NCBI GenBank assembly: GCA_030615425.1
Contig: JAUWZG010000015.1
Coordinates: 1 to 17,861 of the forward strand
From: Dehalococcoidia bacterium
Lineage (GTDB): Bacteria; Chloroflexota; Dehalococcoidia; Dehalococcoidales; BS750m-G39
DNA length: 17,861 bases
Reading direction: 5' to 3'
Below, piece by piece: positions 13,163 through 17,861 of this stretch. Under the pieces are notes generated by a model, which was given only the letters and a program-made list of their open reading frames with translations, was not told the DNA's origin and did not search any database. The translations under genes and the position numbers were made by a program. Position 1 is the first letter of the stretch. The number at the start of each line of letters is the position of its first letter.

Positions 13163-15226
13163 CTAAGTCTTCTCGGCTTGCCTGGCGGCGATAATCTTCT
13201 CGGTGACGTGAGCCGGCACCTCTTCGTAGTGGCTAAACTCTGTCTTATAGCTACCTCTGCCCTGGGTTATTGATTTCAGGTCTATGGCATAGCGCAGAAT
13301 CTCAGCCAGTGGCACCTGAGCCTCAATAACATTGAGCCCATCCCCGGGGGTCATCCCCTGCACCCGCGCCCGCTTGGTATTAAGGTCGCCAATAATATCA
13401 CCGGTGAAGTCCTCAGGGATGGTAACCTCAATATTCACTATGGGCTCAAGCAGAATAGGTTGCCCTTCTGATAATCCTTTTTTCAGCGCCCCCGCCCCGG
13501 CAATCTTGAAACATATATCCGAGGAATCAACGGGGTGAAAGCTACCATCATAGACCGTCGTCTTTATGTCGATAACCGGGTAGCGAGCCAGAACCCCTTC
13601 CTGAATGGCTTCATTAACCCCCTTTTCCACTGATGGGATATAATTCTTTGGTATACGGCCACCTACTACCTTATCAGCGAACTCACGACCGCTGCCACGA
13701 GATAAAGGCTCAAGCTTCAGAAAGACATGCCCGTATTGACCATGCCCCCCCGTCTGCTTCTTATGCTTATACTCAGCCTTAGTTCCCGCCGTAATCGTCT
13801 CTTTATAGGGGACGCGGGGTGTTTCCAGCTTCACCCCGACGCCAAACTTACGCTGCATCTTGTCGGCTGCCACCTCAAGGTGGGACTCGCCGATTCCAGA
13901 TAGAATTGTCTCGTTGGTATCAGTCTCACGGCGCACCCGAAGGGTAGGGTCTTCCTCAGACAATCGGGATAGCGCTGCTCCCAGCTTATCCAGGTCAGCC
14001 TTGGTCTTGGGGTGCACCGCCAGGTTAAACGCTGGTTCGGGGAACTCTATGGGGGCAATCTTCATCGGCTTATCCTGACTGCCCAAGGTATCGCCGGTGC
14101 TGGTCAGGGTCAGTTTGGCTACCGCCCCCATATCCCCGGCTCCGAGCTGAGGTACCGGCTCCTGGTTCTTGCCCCTGAGCACAAATAGCTGACCGATGCG
14201 CTCAGCACCCTTACGGGTAGCATTCCACACCTGGGAATTGCTCTTAATGGCGCCGTTATAGACCCGGAAGTAGGTCAGTTTACCCACGTAGGGGTCGGCG
14301 CTGGTCTTGAACACCAGAGCCGCCAGCGGGGCATCCTGACTGGGCTCAATCCGCTCCGCTTTTTTGGCTGAATCGCTGATAGTTACCACCTTTCCCTCTT
14401 TAGCCGAGGGCAGATAATTAAATATTGCGTCCAGAAGCAAGCCAGTGCCCACATTCTTTAACGCCGAGCCAGTTAAAATGGGTACAACCTTGCCGGTTAT
14501 TACCGCCTGCCGCAAGCCACCGCCCAGCTCTTCCAAGCTGAGCTCCTCGCCCTCCAGGTACTTTTCAATAAGCTTATCATCAACCTCAGCCGCCGCTTCT
14601 ATCAGCTTCTCACGGAAAGAGTCGGCCTGGCTCTGCAGCGATGAAGGGAACTCAGCTTCTTTTGCCTCAGAGCCGGTATAGGCTTTCATGGTCAGCAGGT
14701 CAACTATTCCCTCGAAGCTGTCCTGGGCACCTATCGGCAACTGCACCGGCAGGCACCTGGCGCCAAACTTTGATTGAATCTGCCCCACAGTTTTATAGAA
14801 GTCGGCATTTTCTCTGTCCATCTTGTTGATGAAGATAAGACGGGGCAGTTCTGCCTGCTCGCAGTACGACCATACCTGCTCGGTGCCCACCTCCACCCCG
14901 GAGGCAGCGCAGACCATAATTACTGCCCCCTCAGCCACCCGCATTGCCGCCCTGACCTCACCGACAAAGTCAGAATAACCAGGGGTATCTATGAGGTTGA
15001 GCTTTGTCTCTTTCCACTGGCAGGGAAGCAGAGACAGGTTTATGCTAATCTGGCGCTTTACCTCATCAGGCTCATAGTCCGAAGCAGCAGTCCCGTCCTC
15101 AACCTTGCCTAACCGCTTAATGGCCCCGGCAGTAAACAACATTGCCTCCGAGGATGAGGTCTTGCCAGCGCCACTGTGAGACAGTAAAACAACGTTTCTA
15201 ATATTCTCTAGCCCGTATTGCTGCAT
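13163..15226 (-). CDS. EF-G-like translation factor GTPase (EF-G2 type)
   Basis: A 687-residue five-domain GTPase of the elongation factor G family. Numbered from the ATG at 15226, the G1 loop is SHSGAGKT (16-23), G3 is DTPGYSDF (80-87), G4 is NKMD (134-137), and the domain IV loop QTGGHGQYGH is at 491-500. Classical EF-G has GHIDAGKTTT and DTPGHVDF; here a tyrosine (Y84) stands at the catalytic histidine and the G2 threonine is a serine (QISI). These changes match the EF-G2-like branch, a paralogue whose role is unclear, so this is probably not the housekeeping fusA. A TTG one codon earlier is also open, but the ATG is better placed behind AAGGTGA. It has a clear promoter at 15302-15330 and a leader hairpin at 15242-15268. 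Confidence 0.88.
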   Translation of the reverse strand: MQQYGLENIRNVVLLSHSGAGKTSSSEAMLFTAGAIKRLGKVEDGTAASDYEPDEVKRQISINLSLLPCQWKETKLNLIDTPGYSDFVGEVRAAMRVAEGAVIMVCAASGVEVGTEQVWSYCEQAELPRLIFINKMDRENADFYKTVGQIQSKFGARCLPVQLPIGAQDSFEGIVDLLTMKAYTGSEAKEAEFPSSLQSQADSFREKLIEAAAEVDDKLIEKYLEGEELSLEELGGGLRQAVITGKVVPILTGSALKNVGTGLLLDAIFNYLPSAKEGKVVTISDSAKKAERIEPSQDAPLAALVFKTSADPYVGKLTYFRVYNGAIKSNSQVWNATRKGAERIGQLFVLRGKNQEPVPQLGAGDMGAVAKLTLTSTGDTLGSQDKPMKIAPIEFPEPAFNLAVHPKTKADLDKLGAALSRLSEEDPTLRVRRETDTNETILSGIGESHLEVAADKMQRKFGVGVKLETPRVPYKETITAGTKAEYKHKKQTGGHGQYGHVFLKLEPLSRGSGREFADKVVGGRIPKNYIPSVEKGVNEAIQEGVLARYPVIDIKTTVYDGSFHPVDSSDICFKIAGAGALKKGLSEGQPILLEPIVNIEVTIPEDFTGDIIGDLNTKRARVQGMTPGDGLNVIEAQVPLAEILRYAIDLKSITQGRGSYKTEFSHYEEVPAHVTEKIIAARQAEKT

Positions 15227-15241
15227 CAAATCACCTTTCCA

Positions 15242-15268
15242 CCCAGAAAAATCTAAGATTTTTCTGGG
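15242..15268 (-). promoter_or_regulatory. perfect 12-bp stem hairpin in the leader of the EF-G-like gene
   Basis: CCCAGAAAAATC (15242-15253) and GATTTTTCTGGG (15257-15268) pair fully around a 3-nt loop. On the minus strand the hairpin ends about 4 nt before the ribosome binding site AAGGTGA and lies inside the predicted 70-nt leader. It could fold in RNA and affect translation, or be a palindromic protein-binding site in DNA. It lacks the trailing T run of an intrinsic terminator. Confidence 0.7.
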
Positions 15269-15301
15269 AACCCGCTTATACTCTCTAGCTTAATCCAACA
15301 T

Positions 15302-15330
15302 ATTATAAACGGAGCTTGTTAATACGGCAA
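15302..15330 (-). promoter_or_regulatory. promoter of the EF-G-like gene
   Basis: On the minus strand, TTGCCG (15325-15330), a 17-bp spacer and a consensus TATAAT (15302-15307). The expected transcription start is near 15295, about 70 nt before the ATG. Confidence 0.65.
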
Positions 15331-15375
15331 GTTCGTATTTATGAGATTATCCCCCCTTACCCCGCTAGTCTTCTT

Positions 15376-15510
15376 TTCCCACCCACCCTCCCACAAAGGC
15401 TTTGTTCCCCAGCCCCAGTGGGTGGGAAGCAAGAGATTCTTTAAAACAGCGGGGGAGTGGGGGGATATAGCCCCCCTTAAACTCCCCATAATGTATTTGG
15501 GGCTTTGCCC
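15376..15510 (-). repeat. G-rich palindromic repeat, copy B
   Basis: A perfect 11-bp inverted repeat, TTCCCACCCAC (15376-15386) and GTGGGTGGGAA (15418-15428), is followed by a GGGGGG-ATATAG-CCCCCC hairpin (15459-15476). The minus strand of 15378-15392 reads GGGAGGGTGGGTGGG, a G-quadruplex motif with one-base loops. Parts match copy A upstream of prfA: the inverted TTCCCACCC ends, AACAAAGCC, and a direct stretch with CTTAAAC, GTAT and GGGG-TTT-CCC. The repeat fills the gap between the transglutaminase-like gene and the EF-G-like promoter and may also end transcription of the former. Confidence 0.6.
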
Positions 15511-15535
15511 TTCTAAGACTTCCCCCGATAAGCAA

Positions 15536-16369
15536 CTAGCGAGCGCGCCGTCGTCTTCTAAACAGGGAGGGGAGGAACCACAGGACGAAAATTATGCCGA
15601 AGAGGGGAAAGGGCAGGGAAAAACCACCGCCACCACTGGGGACAACGGCGGTTGCCGACGCCTCCGGCGGCTCTGCCGGGGCTATCACCTCTTCGGTTAC
15701 CTCATATGCCGCCAGATTGCCGTCGAGGAACTCATCGGGCACCCAGCCCAGAGGGTTACGCCTGCCGGTAGCCTCAGCCCAGATCCACCCCTGCTCACCC
15801 TCCAGCCTGAAAAAGGCGGTGGCTCTATCATAGTCAGGCAGGTAGACCAGTGCCGCGGTATGACCCTCGCCGATTACTATCGCCGAGCGGAATCCCGCCC
15901 CTTTATACATGACCGCCAGCAGCACGGCGCTATCTTCACAATCACCATAACCAACGCTATTCTGGCCAACAATGGTTGCCAGCTCATCAGCATTCTGGGC
16001 GAACTCATCATGGTCAAACTGGTCAATATCAGGGGTATATCTAACCCTATCCCGAACAAAGCGAAATACCGCTTCTGCCCTCTGGATTAGGTCGGGGTGC
16101 TCTTCGGCAATCTGCTCACCCAGGCTATAAGCCAGGGCGGCATTTTCTCCCAGGCTCTCAAAGACTATAACCGGGCGGAAGGTTGTCTCGGTTATCTGAT
16201 AAAAGCCGTCTTCGCCAAAGGCTCGGGTGCGGCATATCTCCCAGTCATCAAAGACATCGCCATTTACCTCGCGGAAACCCTCAGATGGAGATGCCAAGGC
16301 ATAGCCAGTGCTTGCCAGCCCGGCGGATAAGATGACTATTAAACTAATTAAAATACCAGTCCTCTTCAT
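15536..16369 (-). CDS. secreted transglutaminase-like protein with C-terminal anchor
   Basis: It begins with a signal peptide (LISLIVILSAGLASTGYALA, cleavage near 26) and has a transglutaminase/cysteine-protease-like core: AEAVFRFVRDRVRYTPD (98-114), the catalytic cysteine C144 in GYGDCEDSA, H170 in GEGHTA and E199 in WAEATG at the place of the third catalytic residue, often aspartate. After a proline/alanine linker (229-244) the protein ends with four glycines (246-249), a hydrophobic helix (251-270) and RRRRRAR. This three-part tail resembles GlyGly-CTERM-type sorting signals, which are processed by rhomboid-type proteases. Its start overlaps the stop of the DUF350-type gene by 4 nt (ATGA). 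The protein probably acts at the cell surface; its substrate is unknown. Confidence 0.78.
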   Translation of the reverse strand: MKRTGILISLIVILSAGLASTGYALASPSEGFREVNGDVFDDWEICRTRAFGEDGFYQITETTFRPVIVFESLGENAALAYSLGEQIAEEHPDLIQRAEAVFRFVRDRVRYTPDIDQFDHDEFAQNADELATIVGQNSVGYGDCEDSAVLLAVMYKGAGFRSAIVIGEGHTAALVYLPDYDRATAFFRLEGEQGWIWAEATGRRNPLGWVPDEFLDGNLAAYEVTEEVIAPAEPPEASATAVVPSGGGGFSLPFPLFGIIFVLWFLPSLFRRRRRAR

Positions 16370-16851
16370 AGCGGTCCTGTCAGTGCGGCATGAAGTACCA
16401 AGCCGAAGAAAACGAGATAGCCAAAGACATGTACCCCTGCTGCCACCGGGCTTTTCTTGATGCTGACAAACGGTATTTTAGGCGTTAGCTTATCCACAAT
16501 ATAGAATAGGGCTACCCCGACAATTAAGCTCACCACAAAGCTTATAGCCAATACCCCCCAGGTCCTGAAATCGAAGATGTACCACACTATGGGGGTGGTG
16601 ACCGCAGTTAGTGCCGTGATAGCGCCGTGGATAACCAGACCAATCAGGATGAAAAAGCCGGCAATGAATAGTCCGGTAGCCACCGGGTCCTCTCCGATGC
16701 GCTCGCGGTGGGGGATATGAGGAGTGAGAGCATCCAGTGCCCGAACTCCCAGCCAGGCCAGAATAACCGAGATGAAAGTCAGCAATACCACCTTGGCCAG
16801 CCATATCAAAACAATTACCCAGTAGGGAGCGACTAAACCTAGCACATCCAT
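16366..16851 (-). CDS. DUF350-type membrane protein with internal duplication
   Basis: A 161-residue membrane protein with about four helices (12-35, 58-80, 97-119, 137-157). The two halves are similar: LDALTPHIP (39-47) and PVATGLFIAGFFILIGLVIHG (56-76) match VDKLTPKIP (119-127) and PVAAGVHVFGYLVFFGLVLHA (135-155), the pattern of DUF350 proteins built from two copies of a helix-pair unit. An AAGGAGG ribosome binding site at 16859-16865 fixes the start. It is translationally coupled to the transglutaminase-like gene. Its biochemical role is not known. Confidence 0.72.
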   Translation of the reverse strand: MDVLGLVAPYWVIVLIWLAKVVLLTFISVILAWLGVRALDALTPHIPHRERIGEDPVATGLFIAGFFILIGLVIHGAITALTAVTTPIVWYIFDFRTWGVLAISFVVSLIVGVALFYIVDKLTPKIPFVSIKKSPVAAGVHVFGYLVFFGLVLHAALTGPL

Positions 16852-16936
16852 AAGACAGCCTCCTTTTTGTTTATATTAGGCCAAGCAACAGCCGAAAACA
16901 ATGCCAAATAAGACAATGGCAATGATAATCCACCAT
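16852..16936. other. 85-bp gap inside the envelope gene cluster
   Basis: Apart from the ribosome binding site for the DUF350-type gene, there is only a weak -10-like TAATAT on the minus strand near 16873. A separate promoter for the two downstream genes is possible but not convincing. Confidence 0.3.
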
Positions 16937-17305
16937 CTATATTTTAATACGAGCGTAAGTTTCTTCTCCTCCCCACATCAAACTACAGCCCGAAAAGTGG
17001 TTTAAGACGGGGTAAACCAGAAGCGCCAGCACGATAATAACCCCGGCCAGAGCCAGCCAGTACCACCTGACCCGCCTCAACCTTTCCCGGAAGACCAGAT
17101 AGACGCCCAACACCACCTGAGCCACCCCACCCGCCAGCACGATGACCAGCTTCACGATAAAGGGCCCCGGGAAAAACCAGTAGAACAGAAAGATGGCCGG
17201 ATGGAAGGGGAAAAAGGCGCCCAGCAGGCATACTGCGCCGTGAGCCAGCAGCAGCCAGCCGCCTATCTTTACCGATACCCTCGTATTGACCTCTCGGTAT
17301 GCCAT
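16937..17305 (-). CDS. small integral membrane protein, unknown function
   Basis: A 122-residue protein with three clear hydrophobic helices (about 14-33, 49-72 and 82-102) and a possible fourth at 35-47. A basic loop RERLRRVR lies at 73-80, and the tail (NHFSGCSLMWGGEETYARIKI) has a single cysteine. I do not recognise the family. The ATG at 17305 follows the stop of the lipoprotein gene by 3 nt and has GGAGTG upstream, so the two are cotranscribed. It may assist membrane handling of its neighbours, but nothing in the sequence shows this. Confidence 0.65.
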   Translation of the reverse strand: MAYREVNTRVSVKIGGWLLLAHGAVCLLGAFFPFHPAIFLFYWFFPGPFIVKLVIVLAGGVAQVVLGVYLVFRERLRRVRWYWLALAGVIIVLALLVYPVLNHFSGCSLMWGGEETYARIKI

Positions 17306-17308
17306 AAA

Positions 17309-17861
17309 TCACTCCACCACCTCGATGATGCAGGGGACGGTGCTGTAATTCCGGCCCTTGACCTCAAGCCCGATTTCAAGGCTGTATTGCCCCGGGGCAA
17401 TGTCAGTCGCTATCTTGATAATAAGCACTGTAGTCAGCGTTCCCGGCATTCCCCCACATATACCCCGGGCAAGTTCTATACCTGAGGGGATACTGGTAGC
17501 GTAGAGGTTCAGGCTGCCGTCCCAGAATCCACCCTCTCGCCTTACACGAAAGATGTTGTTTCTGGTTTCCCCCGCCTCCGTCTCGATATAGTCTCGGTAG
17601 CCAACACAAATTTCCCCGAACAAGTTGCTCAGGGTCACCTCAGTGCTCTCAATCGGCGGCCAGGGATTTTCTACTCCCTGGTGGTGAACATTAGCCCGGT
17701 AGGCAACGCCGGGGGGCGGGAACACAATATCGTCGGGGGCTTCCTCCCCCACTGCCGGTAATAAATCCTGGGTTGGTATAGCTATGTGTGCCTCACCGGT
17801 CTGGCAGGCAGTTACCAAAAGCAGGGCAACAACCAGCGCTACTATTAAGACCAGCTTCTTC
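17309..17861 (-). CDS. lipoprotein with beta-sandwich domain (5' end cut by window edge)
   Basis: The reading frame stays open to the window edge. Beyond the TTG at 17818 it reads KKLVLIVALVVALLLVTAC, a lipoprotein signal peptide with lipobox VTAC, so the mature protein starts at that cysteine and is lipid-anchored. The start codon probably straddles the edge: base 17861 is the c expected of a reverse-strand ATG. The mature part has a proline-rich stretch followed by strands ending APGQYSLEIGLEVKGRNYST and VPCIIEVVE, which look like an immunoglobulin-like or NEW3-like sandwich. The exact family was not recognised. It is the first visible gene of the minus-strand envelope operon. Confidence 0.7.
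   Translation of the reverse strand, partial: KKLVLIVALVVALLLVTACQTGEAHIAIPTQDLLPAVGEEAPDDIVFPPPGVAYRANVHHQGVENPWPPIESTEVTLSNLFGEICVGYRDYIETEAGETRNNIFRVRREGGFWDGSLNLYATSIPSGIELARGICGGMPGTLTTVLIIKIATDIAPGQYSLEIGLEVKGRNYSTVPCIIEVVE

Noticed and set aside
13157..13165. A terminator between the permease and the EF-G-like gene
   Set aside because: The two stop codons are 3 nt apart and no hairpin with a T run is visible.
15227..15229. TTG as start of the EF-G-like gene
   Set aside because: The next codon is an ATG, better placed behind AAGGTGA.
15341..16090. A 249-codon plus-strand open frame
   Set aside because: It runs through the G-rich repeat and antisense to the transglutaminase-like gene, and its product has no recognisable domain.
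1..17861. CRISPR arrays, rRNA genes, transposase genes
   Set aside because: No regularly spaced repeats, rRNA-like sequence or transposase reading frame was seen on either strand.

Overview
The window has two parts joined at a recombination scar. Positions 1 to about 5685 are the right-hand part of an integrated mobile element. From about 5686 to the right edge is an ordinary bacterial chromosome. The chromosomal gene set is prfA-prmC, etfBA, a NEW3/ABC exporter operon and a second EF-G-like GTPase. Its codon use and G-rich intergenic repeats suggest an uncultured anaerobic Chloroflexota, perhaps Dehalococcoidia. This placement is inference from gene content and was not tested by a search.

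Mobile part. An AT-rich stretch at the left edge is followed by a 621-residue DNA methyltransferase with inserted zinc-ribbon cysteines. It converges on, and overlaps by 36 bp, an unrecognised 232-residue gene that could be its restriction partner. After a 468-bp non-coding stretch rich in inverted repeats comes a RepA-like AAA ATPase with a C-terminal helix-turn-helix, then a complete tyrosine recombinase of much higher G+C. The ATPase and the recombinase each have a promoter built around the same motif. The recombinase ends 55 bp before the 3' part of a tRNA gene (T arm, acceptor 3' strand and CCA; probably tRNA-Asn). This is what is left on the distal side when an element inserts into a tRNA gene. 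The intact tRNA and the rest of the element should lie left of the window.

Chromosomal part, plus strand. A G-rich palindromic repeat precedes a clear promoter for prfA-prmC-NTP transferase, whose genes overlap by 4 and 1 nt. The promoter of etfBA starts over the stop codon of the transferase gene. Next is an operon of a secreted, membrane-anchored NEW3-domain protein, an ABC ATPase and an ABC-2 permease.

Chromosomal part, minus strand. An EF-G-like GTPase ends 3 nt from the permease stop. It has its own promoter and a perfect 12-bp-stem hairpin in its leader. Behind it are a second copy of the G-rich repeat and an envelope operon: a lipoprotein (cut by the right edge), a small membrane protein, a duplicated DUF350-type membrane protein, and a secreted transglutaminase-like protein with a sorting-signal-like tail.

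The observations most worth following are: the candidate restriction-modification pair on a tRNA-integrated element; the shared promoter motif of the ATPase and recombinase genes; the two G-quadruplex-bearing repeats flanked by inverted TTCCCACCC ends; and the hairpin before the EF-G-like gene.
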